Assembly (NCBI GenBank): GCA_026932145.1
Contig: JAIXKT010000007.1
Span: 413,168-463,417, forward strand
Length of the DNA stretch: 50,250 nt
Reading direction: 5' to 3'
Origin: Bacteroidia bacterium
GTDB taxonomy: Bacteria; Bacteroidota; Bacteroidia; J057; JAIXKT01
Every line of letters begins with the position of its first letter. Position 1 is the stretch's first letter. The notes beneath the pieces were generated by a model. That model worked only from the letters and a program-made list of their open reading frames with translations, ran no database searches and was not told the DNA's origin. Made by a program: the position numbers and the translations under genes. Shown in pieces: positions 26,134 to 33,650 of this stretch.

Positions 26134-27564
26134 CTACCAATCAAAGGATTCTTTTACGGCCTGAAAAAAACTTTGTAGGTTAGTATTACCATCTAAGTTT
26201 TGTAGTGGAATAACAGAAAAGATTTGATTTATCTTGTTATTATTTTGATTGCGTAATGCTGTTATGACAGCCGTAGAATCCGTCCATGTATTTCCAGAAT
26301 ATTGTAACTCAGCACGATACAAAACCTCTGCACTGATTTTTTGAATAACCGGATTGATACCCGATATAAACCCGGGGCCTTTATTTTTTAGGGTAGGAAA
26401 AGAAGCAGCACTTCCCGAAACCGGATATACTAAGCCCTGATTTACAATCTGGGCATTGCTGGTTTGTGTTAAAGATTCAAAGGGAGCAAAACGAAATATA
26501 GCAGATTCAGCCTGCGTTGATGATGGTAGCGGAACTACCATCAATAGTTTTTTATCCTGATTCAAATATTGCTGTATAACTGATTCCGCATTTTCAATCA
26601 ACAAAATTTGACTTGAATTATTCGTAGAAAACCAAAATACTTCAGAATAACTATTTAGCAACAAGAGTAAGGTCGGATTTAATAACCTAAATTGATTTGC
26701 AGGTTTGGTATAGTCCAAATAATCATAGCTACCCCAAACGTTATTTAGAATAGGAGAATAAGTATTTATGGCTCGTGGATTAATCGGGGAATTATCTATG
26801 ACCAATAAATTGCTGGTTTTGGGTTTCACAAAGATCGTTTTTGCTGTATCCGGCTGTGAATACAACCCGCCTTGGTCTCTTACTCGTATGTATAATGTGT
26901 TCCAACCACCATTATTCCAATTAGATAGCGTAGTAGATAGCGGCTTTCCGGTTGTTTTAGGATAAACAAGTGCCTCTCCGATGCCTACTGAAGCAGGGTT
27001 TTCTGCTACGAATGAAATCAGGGTTTGATTAATATCTAAATTCATCCAAGGGCCGTCATTTGCCCGAATTTGAACTTCTGTTATGGTAGAATTTCCATCT
27101 AAATCTATTGCAGACCATTGATAACTAACAACCGAAAGCACTGTATCATAGGGATACAATGTAGAATCAAAGGCTACTACCGGAGGAGTATTTTTGATGG
27201 GAATACGCAAATAAGCAGGAGAGGGGTCTCGCATCTGAAAGTTATCTATAGAACGCACCCAAAAATGAATATCTGTGGTATCTTGGCCTTGTGGAATCAA
27301 AAATTGAATGCTGGTATCCCGTCTGGTGGTAAAAAACCAATCTTGATTATTTAGCGATATTTCATAACCGGTAACCCACCCGTCAATGTCTGACCCTTGC
27401 CAATACAAAGAGACAATACTATTTAAACGCTGAGGGCCAGATAACGCAACGCTATCCAAAAAAATCTTGGTATCCGGTGGATTATTTTCTAATAAACTGC
27501 CTTTTTTGCAGCCAAAAACTCCTGCCAAAATAACGATAAAGAAAAATATTCCGATTCTGAACAT
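26134..27564 (-). CDS. Secreted lipoprotein with Ig/FN3-like domains
   Basis: A 476-residue lipoprotein. The short N-terminus (IGIFFFIVILAGVFGC) is a textbook signal peptide with lipobox Cys19, which fixes the start. Residues ~25-125 and ~130-250 are two tandem Ig/FN3-like beta domains; the first has LYWQGSDIDGWVTGYEISLN and the second YQWSAIDLDGNSTITEVQIR, each ending in a conserved W/Y-x-V-R-x-x-D strand. The C-terminal half (KTSNLLVIDNSP onward) resembles the glutamine-amidotransferase-like part of other Bacteroidota surface proteins only vaguely. Function unknown. An exact -7 element lies 7 bases before the ATG. Confidence 0.8.
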   Translation of the reverse strand: MFRIGIFFFIVILAGVFGCKKGSLLENNPPDTKIFLDSVALSGPQRLNSIVSLYWQGSDIDGWVTGYEISLNNQDWFFTTRRDTSIQFLIPQGQDTTDIHFWVRSIDNFQMRDPSPAYLRIPIKNTPPVVAFDSTLYPYDTVLSVVSYQWSAIDLDGNSTITEVQIRANDGPWMNLDINQTLISFVAENPASVGIGEALVYPKTTGKPLSTTLSNWNNGGWNTLYIRVRDQGGLYSQPDTAKTIFVKPKTSNLLVIDNSPINPRAINTYSPILNNVWGSYDYLDYTKPANQFRLLNPTLLLLLNSYSEVFWFSTNNSSQILLIENAESVIQQYLNQDKKLLMVVPLPSSTQAESAIFRFAPFESLTQTSNAQIVNQGLVYPVSGSAASFPTLKNKGPGFISGINPVIQKISAEVLYRAELQYSGNTWTDSTAVITALRNQNNNKINQIFSVIPLQNLDGNTNLQSFFQAVKESFDW

Positions 27565-27571
27565 CTTGCAG

Positions 27572-27579
27572 CAAAGTTA
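27572..27579 (-). promoter_or_regulatory. -7 element immediately before the lipoprotein start
   Basis: Reads TAACTTTG on the minus strand, ending 7 bases before the ATG at 27564. If transcription starts at the usual 5-8 bases after this element, the mRNA is leaderless or nearly so. Confidence 0.55.
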
Positions 27580-27716
27580 AAAATTAAAAATAGATAGTAT
27601 GAACCAAGTCTCATAATGTTCGCAATTATCTGTTTTTTTGTACCTAAAAGATAACTTTAAATTATCTTGGAAACTATCACGCCATAGAAAAAACAATCTT
27701 GAGACTTATCTTTTTG

Positions 27717-27724
27717 TAACTTTG
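27717..27724 (+). promoter_or_regulatory. -7 element for the ALDH7 gene
   Basis: TAACTTTG, an exact TAnnTTTG match 14 bases before the GTG start at 27739. A TTG at 27699-27701 is a possible -33 element, although its 15-base spacing is short. Confidence 0.5.
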
Positions 27725-27738
27725 CAAAAAATATATCC

Positions 27739-29280
27739 GTGCAATCATTAGACGTTGTTTTATCCAAACTTGGGCTTAAATCAGAAGAATTTGGTGTAAC
27801 TACCGGTTCTTTAGACATTCATACAGATGGTGAAACCTTGGTGAGTTACTCTCCGGTAGATGCCAACCAGATAGGAACGGTACGTATGTGTACCCGCATG
27901 AGCTATGAAACAGTTATCGAAACGGCTTCAAAAGCCTTTGAATACTGGCGCACTGTTCCTGCTCCCAAACGGGGAGAAATAGTGCGGCAATACGGCGAAG
28001 TTCTCAGGGAATACAAAGAACCTCTTGGCTGGCTCGTCTCCTATGAAATGGGAAAAATTTATCAAGAAGGGCTTGGCGAAGTTCAGGAAATGATTGATAT
28101 ATGTGATTTTGCAGTAGGTCTGTCGCGCCAGTTATATGGTTTAACGATGCATTCTGAGCGCCCAAAACACCGGATGTATGAGCAATGGCATCCGCTTGGA
28201 ATCTGCGGCGTTATTTCTGCCTTTAACTTTCCGGTAGCTGTTTGGTCATGGAACGCTATGTTAGCCACCGTTTGCGGCAATCCGGTTATCTGGAAGCCCT
28301 CTGAAAAAACACCCATCACGGCATTAGCTTGCCATAAGTTACTACAGCAGGTACTGAAAAAAAACAACTTGCCGGAAGGCCTTTTTAACGTAATTATTGG
28401 AGATAGAGCAGTAGGAGAGTGGTTAGCTGCCGACAAGCGCGTTCCCATAATTTCGGCAACCGGTTCTACCCGAATGGGGCGTTCCGTAGGCAAAACCGTA
28501 GCAGAACGCTTTGGCCGCGCCTTGTTGGAATTAGGCGGTAATAACGCTATTATCTTAACAGAACACGCCGACCTCAAATTGGCTATCCCAGCGATACTTT
28601 TTGGCGCAATAGGCACTTGCGGCCAACGCTGTACCACAACGCGCCGAATCTTTATTCACCATTCTATCTATGAAAAAGTAAAAACCACATTACTATCTGC
28701 ATACAAAACCTTAGAACATAGAATTGGTAATCCATTGGATAGCAATATATTAATTTCTCCATTGATTGACGAACAAGCCGTAAATGCAATGCAACACCGA
28801 CTTAAAGCGGTAGTTCAAGAAGGTGGTACAATATTATTTGGCGGGAAACACTTAGATGCAAAACAATATGGATCACCTTGTTATGTAGTGCCGGCTTTGG
28901 TAGAAGCCCAAAATCATTTTCAAAGTGTTCAGGAGGAAACCTTTGCACCTATTTTATATCTGATGCAATATGATACCCTTGACCAGGCTATTCGGATGCA
29001 AAACGATGTTCCGCAAGGGTTATCATCTGCTATTTTTTCAAATAACATCCGAGAAACAGAGTTATATTTAAGTGCAGAGGGTTCAGATTGCGGTATTGCT
29101 AATGTAAATATCGGTACTTCCGGAGCAGAAATCGGAGGTGCTTTCGGGGGCGAAAAAGAAACCGGAGGAGGCAGAGAATCCGGCTCAGATGCTTGGAAAT
29201 GGTATATGCGCCGCCAAACAAACACAATTAACTTTTCGGATACCCTTCCATTAGCACAAGGAATAAAATTCGACATATAA
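27739..29280 (+). CDS. ALDH7-family aldehyde dehydrogenase (probable piperideine-6-carboxylate/aminoadipate semialdehyde dehydrogenase)
   Basis: An NAD(P)-dependent aldehyde dehydrogenase of 513 residues, close in layout to antiquitin (ALDH7A1). Catalytic Cys298 lies in GQRCTTTRRIF, the family-specific TTTRR context, and Glu264 in ALLELGGNNAI. Other ALDH7 marks are SAFNFPVAVWSWNAML, IWKPSEKTPITALAC and the end GGAFGGEKETGGGRESGSD. The likely reaction is oxidation of L-2-aminoadipate 6-semialdehyde (lysine catabolism), but members also act on other aldehydes. Start codon GTG at 27739, just after a -7 element. No other lysine catabolism genes are in the window. A VanZ-like gene follows 27 bases later. 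Confidence 0.9.
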   Translation: MQSLDVVLSKLGLKSEEFGVTTGSLDIHTDGETLVSYSPVDANQIGTVRMCTRMSYETVIETASKAFEYWRTVPAPKRGEIVRQYGEVLREYKEPLGWLVSYEMGKIYQEGLGEVQEMIDICDFAVGLSRQLYGLTMHSERPKHRMYEQWHPLGICGVISAFNFPVAVWSWNAMLATVCGNPVIWKPSEKTPITALACHKLLQQVLKKNNLPEGLFNVIIGDRAVGEWLAADKRVPIISATGSTRMGRSVGKTVAERFGRALLELGGNNAIILTEHADLKLAIPAILFGAIGTCGQRCTTTRRIFIHHSIYEKVKTTLLSAYKTLEHRIGNPLDSNILISPLIDEQAVNAMQHRLKAVVQEGGTILFGGKHLDAKQYGSPCYVVPALVEAQNHFQSVQEETFAPILYLMQYDTLDQAIRMQNDVPQGLSSAIFSNNIRETELYLSAEGSDCGIANVNIGTSGAEIGGAFGGEKETGGGRESGSDAWKWYMRRQTNTINFSDTLPLAQGIKFDI

Positions 29281-29307
29281 ACAGTATTAACTTTTACAGA
29301 AATAATA

Positions 29308-29664
29308 TTGTTGCAGTTTACCTTACGCCTTTGGCAAATTATATTTGGGATTTATGTCCTCATTATTACGGTTTTAGCTACTTGGCCTATATCACTTCCG
29401 GAAATCCCCGGAGGGGATAAAACAAATCATATTATGGCTTTTGCCGTAATGATTGTTTTGATAAAACAAGCATGGCCTAAGGGGCATTGGATGCTACATC
29501 TGTTATGCTGCTTTTTGTACGGTATTTTAATTGAAGTAATGCAGTCCTTCTTACCGTTTAGGGTAGCATCAATAGGAGATATTATTGCTGATATTGTTGG
29601 TATATTGATAGGTAAAAGTGCTGTTATTGCTTATAGTGCTTTTGCAAAACCCAAGAAATACTAA
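29308..29664 (+). CDS. VanZ-like membrane protein
   Basis: A 118-residue hydrophobic protein with about four membrane helices. It shows the VanZ-type pattern: LATWPISLPEIPGGDKTNHI (loop with D-K-x-x-H after TM1), MAFAVMIVLI, and a last-helix GILIEVMQSFLPFRVASIGD, where E...Q..P.R..S..D is the family signature. Start is TTG at 29308 (or the adjacent TTG at 29311); no ATG is available before TM1. It probably shares a transcript with the ALDH7 gene. VanZ of enterococci is linked to low-level teicoplanin resistance, but most relatives are of unknown role. Confidence 0.8.
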   Translation: MLQFTLRLWQIIFGIYVLIITVLATWPISLPEIPGGDKTNHIMAFAVMIVLIKQAWPKGHWMLHLLCCFLYGILIEVMQSFLPFRVASIGDIIADIVGILIGKSAVIAYSAFAKPKKY

Positions 29665-29708
29665 AATAAACCGATGTTCTCTAATTTAGAGACATAGGTT
29701 TATTTTAG
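29661..29708. terminator. Bidirectional terminator hairpin between vanZ-like and acyl-CoA dehydrogenase genes
   Basis: A near-continuous inverted repeat covers 48 bases. The outer 12-base arms CTAAAATAAACC and GGTTTATTTTAG pair perfectly, and the inner TCTCTAA/TTAGAGA pair closes the top after one mismatch and one bulge. The VanZ stop codon (29662-29664) is inside the stem. The AT-rich outer stem gives a U tract on both strands, so it can serve both convergent genes. Confidence 0.75.
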
Positions 29709-29728
29709 TGTTTCTGGGCTACAAACAA

Positions 29729-30898
29729 TTAGCGGAGTAGCTGCCGTTCGTGCTGAACTTCGTCAATGACGAGTTTAGAGATTATTTCGTGCATGATTTC
29801 AGAGGTTCCAGCACCAATCGTAGTGAGGCGGGCATCACGCCAAGCTCTTGCTAAGCCGTATTCTTCCATATATCCCCATCCGCCATGAATCTGTAGCGCT
29901 TCGTCAATGATTTTGATACTATTTTCGGTAGCAAATAATTTAGCGATGGTTATAACTTTAGTAGCAGTACTTCCGTTAGCCATAAATTGATGAATAGCTT
30001 CAAAGGTCAGTGCTTTACAGGCTTCAAGGCTTACGGCCATTTCAGATAGTTTATGACGAATAACCTGAAACTTTGCCAGTGGTTTACCAAAACTTTCGCG
30101 TTCGCGGGAATATTTTTTAGCTTTTTCAAAAGCCCATTCCGCACTGAATGTGGACATAACCGCAGCAATTAACCTTTCTTCCTGAATATTATTCATCAAA
30201 TAGTAAAATCCCATACTGGGCATTCCCAATACGGCTGTTTTAGGTACTTTACAGTTTTCAAAAAAGAGTTGGCTGGTATCTGAGGTGTGCATCCCCAGTT
30301 TGTGTTTTACGGGAATAGCTTGGAATCCGGGTGTTTTAGTGTCAAAAATAAACAAGGTCAGGTCATAACCTTCGCCGGTTTTGGCAGATAGTACGATAAA
30401 GTCTGCCAGTGTTCCGTTGGTAATCCACATTTTAGAACCATTGATGAGGTAATGGTCTCCCATGTCCTTTGCGAATGTTTTCATTCCGCCGACATCAGAG
30501 CCGCCACTGGGTTCGGTAATCGCTAATCCACAAATTTTTTGACCTTGCAATGCCGGTTTGAGGTAGTTTTGTTTTTGGTCTTCTGTGCCAATAGCGTTAA
30601 TAAGCGGCAAAGGTAGGTAAGTGTGTGCAAATAAGGACATTGCCAGCCCACCACAGTTTGCATAAGCTATTTCTTGGGAAAAAATCACCGCAGACCAGAA
30701 GTCCATTCCGCCGCCGCCATATTCTGAAGGAAAATTAGGGCCAATGAAGCCTAACTTGCCCATTTTTTCAAAAATAGAACGTTCACAAATTTTTTCTTCT
30801 TCCCAATGCTGAACGTTAGGGAGTATTTCTGAATCAATAAACCGCCGCAAAGATTGGCGGTACATTTCCTGCTCTTCTGTAAACAACGGTAAACCCAT
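29729..30898 (-). CDS. Acyl-CoA dehydrogenase
   Basis: FAD-dependent alpha,beta-dehydrogenation of an acyl-CoA thioester, 389 residues. The N-terminal helical domain starts FTEEQEMYRQSLRRFID. The middle beta domain has the ACAD signature CGLAITEPSGGSDVGGMKTF and LINGSKMWITNGTLADF. The C-terminal domain has RESFGKPLAKFQVIRHKLSE, LQIHGGWGYMEEYGLARAWR and the end GAGTSEIMHEII with the Glu used as base in most members. The chain-length or branched-chain substrate cannot be told. ATG start with an exact -7 element 22 bases upstream; monocistronic. Confidence 0.95.
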   Translation of the reverse strand: MGLPLFTEEQEMYRQSLRRFIDSEILPNVQHWEEEKICERSIFEKMGKLGFIGPNFPSEYGGGGMDFWSAVIFSQEIAYANCGGLAMSLFAHTYLPLPLINAIGTEDQKQNYLKPALQGQKICGLAITEPSGGSDVGGMKTFAKDMGDHYLINGSKMWITNGTLADFIVLSAKTGEGYDLTLFIFDTKTPGFQAIPVKHKLGMHTSDTSQLFFENCKVPKTAVLGMPSMGFYYLMNNIQEERLIAAVMSTFSAEWAFEKAKKYSRERESFGKPLAKFQVIRHKLSEMAVSLEACKALTFEAIHQFMANGSTATKVITIAKLFATENSIKIIDEALQIHGGWGYMEEYGLARAWRDARLTTIGAGTSEIMHEIISKLVIDEVQHERQLLR

Positions 30899-30920
30899 AC
30901 ACTACATCATTTTATACTTG

Positions 30921-30928
30921 CAAAGTTA
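30921..30928 (-). promoter_or_regulatory. -7 element for the acyl-CoA dehydrogenase gene
   Basis: Reads TAACTTTG on the minus strand, 22 bases before the ATG at 30898. No clear -33 element was seen at normal spacing. Confidence 0.5.
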
Positions 30929-31023
30929 AACTAAGTTATGCAGTTTGGTTACATTATTCCCAAAAAGAGTTTGTTTTTCGGCTAAACTTCATCTATTTTT
31001 CTCAACTGAAATAATTAGTTTTG

Positions 31024-31031
31024 TTACTTTG
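31024..31031 (+). promoter_or_regulatory. Near-consensus -7 element before the small secreted protein
   Basis: TTACTTTG, seven of eight positions of TAnnTTTG, ends only 5 bases before the ATG at 31037. It suggests a leaderless or near-leaderless transcript if used. Confidence 0.4.
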
Positions 31032-31036
31032 CGGCA

Positions 31037-31549
31037 ATGTTTTTTTTTAGATATTTTCTCTGCCTCTTATTCTGCGGGACGCAATTCTTATTACTTGCTC
31101 AACCTAATGACGGGAGTAGTTTTAAAACTAAGCAACAAGAAATGCTTGCTTTAATGGCCAGCCAAAAGCCAATACTAAATAAATTATCTGAAAATATGGA
31201 AGAATATCGCCAGAAGTTAGACCAATGGATTGATGTTCTTAAATATCCGTCTAAAATTCGGGATAATAAAACGGCTGCTACACAGGCTGTTGTTACCATT
31301 CGGAAATTTAATGATACCGCTTTTTCACAATTTAAAGAGCTTACTGCTAAATGGTTTCAATATAATTTGCATCTAATGGCTGTTTATACTCGCTATGGAG
31401 AGCAAAAAGAACGCGGTAAAATAGATCCCGAACTAACCGAATTTCTGAAAGAACATCGCGCACATTTAACACAAATGGATTCTGTTTACTCTAAAATCCA
31501 AGATGTCTTTAATGATTGTGATTTTCTGCTGAATTCAAAGCTGAACTAA
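31037..31549 (+). CDS. Small secreted helical protein of unknown function
   Basis: A 170-residue protein with a signal peptide (FFFRYFLCLLFCGTQFLLLAQ). The mature part is almost wholly helical and charged, with heptad-like spacing (LNKLSENMEEYRQKLDQWID, FKELTAKWFQYNLHLMAVYT). I recognise no domain. The ATG is fixed by the signal peptide. It is the first gene of a pair with the isoprenoid-synthase-like gene, 10 bases apart. It could be periplasmic or lipid-facing, but that is a guess. Confidence 0.7.
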   Translation: MFFFRYFLCLLFCGTQFLLLAQPNDGSSFKTKQQEMLALMASQKPILNKLSENMEEYRQKLDQWIDVLKYPSKIRDNKTAATQAVVTIRKFNDTAFSQFKELTAKWFQYNLHLMAVYTRYGEQKERGKIDPELTEFLKEHRAHLTQMDSVYSKIQDVFNDCDFLLNSKLN

Positions 31550-31559
31550 GTACTTTGCA

Positions 31560-32555
31560 ATGATACAACCAGTCAAAGCCATACAAAAGCTATTGGTTGG
31601 TTTTCAGGCTTTTGTGTGGGTTTTATATACTTCTGAAAAGCATAAGCGTTGGTTAAAAAAACACCTAATACCAATAATAGAATCTTTTTTTGAGCATGAT
31701 GACGGAACGCTAAAAGAAATTGGGCAGAAAAAAATCCTCAGTTATGCTACCTTAGTACCGATTTTTATAAGCCATAATACCGCAACTTTATATGGAAAAA
31801 AACTTTCCCATATAGAACTTTCATTGCAGGTGTATTTAGCCGCAATCACACCGTTGATTGATGAGTTTTATGAAACCTCAAAAAAAGATGCACTGCAAAA
31901 TCTTTCCAATCTTTTAAATTCGCCAAACCAATATAAACCTCAAAATACGCACGAAGAACTGACGTTATTTCTTTGGAAAAAAATTTTAGGACTCGTAAAA
32001 CAGCCAGTTGTTTTTCACCAAACTATTTCACAAGTAATTGATATTCAGACAAAAAGTAAACTTCAGCATCAATCTTTATCGGTTTCAGAAATAAAGCAAA
32101 TTACCCTTGAAAAAGGGGGGCGTTCGATGTTGTTATTTTTGGTTACGTTGCCTTTTCCGGTAAATCCAGAAACGGAACGCTTGTTTTACAACTTAGGTGC
32201 TGCTATTCAGCTATTGGATGATTTGTTGGATATTTATGAAGACTCACGTGCAGGCATACAGACTTTGGCTACCGGCCAAAATATAGAATTGGCTTTTAGA
32301 GAGTTTCGCAAGGCACACCAACAAGTAATTGAGATAACAAAAACGCAGATTAACAGTAAATCCAAAAGTCTTTTTTTAGCAATTTTGGCAATGTTGTTAC
32401 TTTCCGGTTATGTTGCTATTCACAATATTCAAAAATTGTATAGCCATTCAGGACATGATTTTAACCCATTGAATTACAGCCGTTCTCAGTTAGTTACGGA
32501 TATGGAAAAAGCCAGTAATTGGTGGATTGCTATTCGTTATTATTTTCAGCTATAG
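31560..32555 (+). CDS. Class I isoprenoid-synthase-like protein
   Basis: A 331-residue, mostly helical protein. Two acidic clusters sit where class I terpenoid synthases bind Mg-pyrophosphate. The first is D101-E-F-Y-E105 (ITPLIDEFYETSK) and the second D220-D-L-L-D224 (GAAIQLLDDLLDIYEDSRAG), about 120 residues apart and on predicted adjacent helices. KGGRSMLLFLVTLP upstream of the second cluster also fits this all-helical fold. A hydrophobic helix (LFLAILAMLLLSGYVAIHNI) is near the C-terminus. The assignment rests on motif placement and is moderate. No other terpenoid genes are nearby. The end overlaps the convergent rsmE by 10 bases. Confidence 0.62.
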   Translation: MIQPVKAIQKLLVGFQAFVWVLYTSEKHKRWLKKHLIPIIESFFEHDDGTLKEIGQKKILSYATLVPIFISHNTATLYGKKLSHIELSLQVYLAAITPLIDEFYETSKKDALQNLSNLLNSPNQYKPQNTHEELTLFLWKKILGLVKQPVVFHQTISQVIDIQTKSKLQHQSLSVSEIKQITLEKGGRSMLLFLVTLPFPVNPETERLFYNLGAAIQLLDDLLDIYEDSRAGIQTLATGQNIELAFREFRKAHQQVIEITKTQINSKSKSLFLAILAMLLLSGYVAIHNIQKLYSHSGHDFNPLNYSRSQLVTDMEKASNWWIAIRYYFQL

Positions 32556-33283
32556 TGCTGGTTATTAGCTATATTCATATACGTTAAGGCAATGAAGGCT
32601 GCTGTTTCGGTTCGGAGTCTGTTTTTCCCAATACTAAAAGTAGGAAAACCTACATCTTTCATTTTTTTGATTTCTTCTTGGGAAAAATCTCCTTCCGGCC
32701 CAATTATACAAGTGCTGAATTTGGGGTTGGAACTATGAATTGAAAAGGGAACTGCCCCTTGTCGAGCTAACCAACAGCCAGTTAGATCTTTTTCTGTATT
32801 TAGCCAATCAATAAAAGTGATAGGATTGTGGAGTATTGGTAGCCGACTACGTCTGCATTGCTTGAGTGCAGACCATAATATTTTTTCAGAACGTAATAGA
32901 TTAATTTTCACATACTTATCTGTATGTTTGCAATATATTGGAATAATTTCGGAAACGCCTATTTCGGTAGCTTTTTCTAATAGCCATTCCCAATGTTGCT
33001 GATGTTTAATCATTCCCACAACTAAGCGGAGTTGGTAGTTAGCCTCTCCAAAATCCGGAAATGATTCGATAATCTGCAATTGAGCTGTTTTGTCTATCTG
33101 ATTTATCTGTGTTTTCCAAAACCCGCCCTTGCCGTCAGTAGTAAAACAGAAACTCCCTGAACTTAGCCGTAAAACCTTGATAGCATGAATACTATCATCT
33201 TCGTTTAAGGATAATTCTGATGTATTTGGGTTATATCTTGCCTGAAAAGTTGGCAGGTCGTCAGTTATTTCGGCTGCCTTCAT
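32546..33283 (-). CDS. rsmE: 16S rRNA (uracil1498-N3)-methyltransferase RsmE
   Basis: SPOUT-class methyltransferase of 245 residues. It has a PUA-like N-terminal part (HAIKVLRLSSGSFCFTTDGK) and then the RsmE core: WLLEKATEIGVSEIIPIYCK, ALKQCRRSRLPIL, and the knot with IIGPEGDFSQEEI and GKNRLRTETAAFIAL. It methylates U1498 in the ribosomal decoding region using SAM. The ATG at 33283 lies 23 bases inside the upstream cytochrome-like gene, implying coupling. Last gene of the SUI1 unit. Confidence 0.95.
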   Translation of the reverse strand: MKAAEITDDLPTFQARYNPNTSELSLNEDDSIHAIKVLRLSSGSFCFTTDGKGGFWKTQINQIDKTAQLQIIESFPDFGEANYQLRLVVGMIKHQQHWEWLLEKATEIGVSEIIPIYCKHTDKYVKINLLRSEKILWSALKQCRRSRLPILHNPITFIDWLNTEKDLTGCWLARQGAVPFSIHSSNPKFSTCIIGPEGDFSQEEIKKMKDVGFPTFSIGKNRLRTETAAFIALTYMNIANNQHYS

Positions 33284-33650
33284 GAATCCATGTTAAAATA
33301 GGATTGGTTAGACAAGCAGGTAAAGTTTGGCTGGGGGGCATCGGTGTGTAACCCGATTTACGCATAATAACGCCTTCTAATTTTCCGTTAAGGGCAACTG
33401 TTTGAACATTTTGGTAGCTATTTAGGAGTATATTTCCCATAGAATTTCCCGGCTGGTGGCAGGAGATGCAGTGTTTTTCGAATATCGGCTTTATCGCTAA
33501 ACTGTAAGATACGTTGGTTGTATCTCCACTGATTTGTGGGCAGGTAGTGTCTTGGCTTGGATTGGCGGGGTCTTTACGGCATGAGTATATGCTCATCATC
33601 AATATTATCCAGAAACCTAAGCCCACAAAGGTTTTAAGCGAAGAAATCAT
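33261..33650 (-). CDS. Monohaem cytochrome c-like lipoprotein
   Basis: A 129-residue exported protein. The N-terminal hydrophobic segment ends in MMSIYSC (lipobox-like Cys near residue 24). The mature part has one c-type haem site (FEKHCISCHQPG, CxxCH) and a plausible distal Met in MPPSQT. The arrangement resembles the short cytochrome-like domains of planctomycete-type and surface-attached proteins in Bacteroidota. It may carry electrons or only bind haem in the periplasm. It starts within the stop of the upstream gene (ATGA, 33647-33650) and ends inside rsmE, so it is embedded in a coupled unit. Confidence 0.75.
   Translation of the reverse strand: MISSLKTFVGLGFWIILMMSIYSCRKDPANPSQDTTCPQISGDTTNVSYSLAIKPIFEKHCISCHQPGNSMGNILLNSYQNVQTVALNGKLEGVIMRKSGYTPMPPSQTLPACLTNPILTWIHEGSRNN

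Noticed and set aside
28083-28637. 184-residue minus-strand frame inside the ALDH7 gene.
   Set aside because: The ALDH7 frame has all catalytic motifs; the opposite frame has no domain and no promoter.
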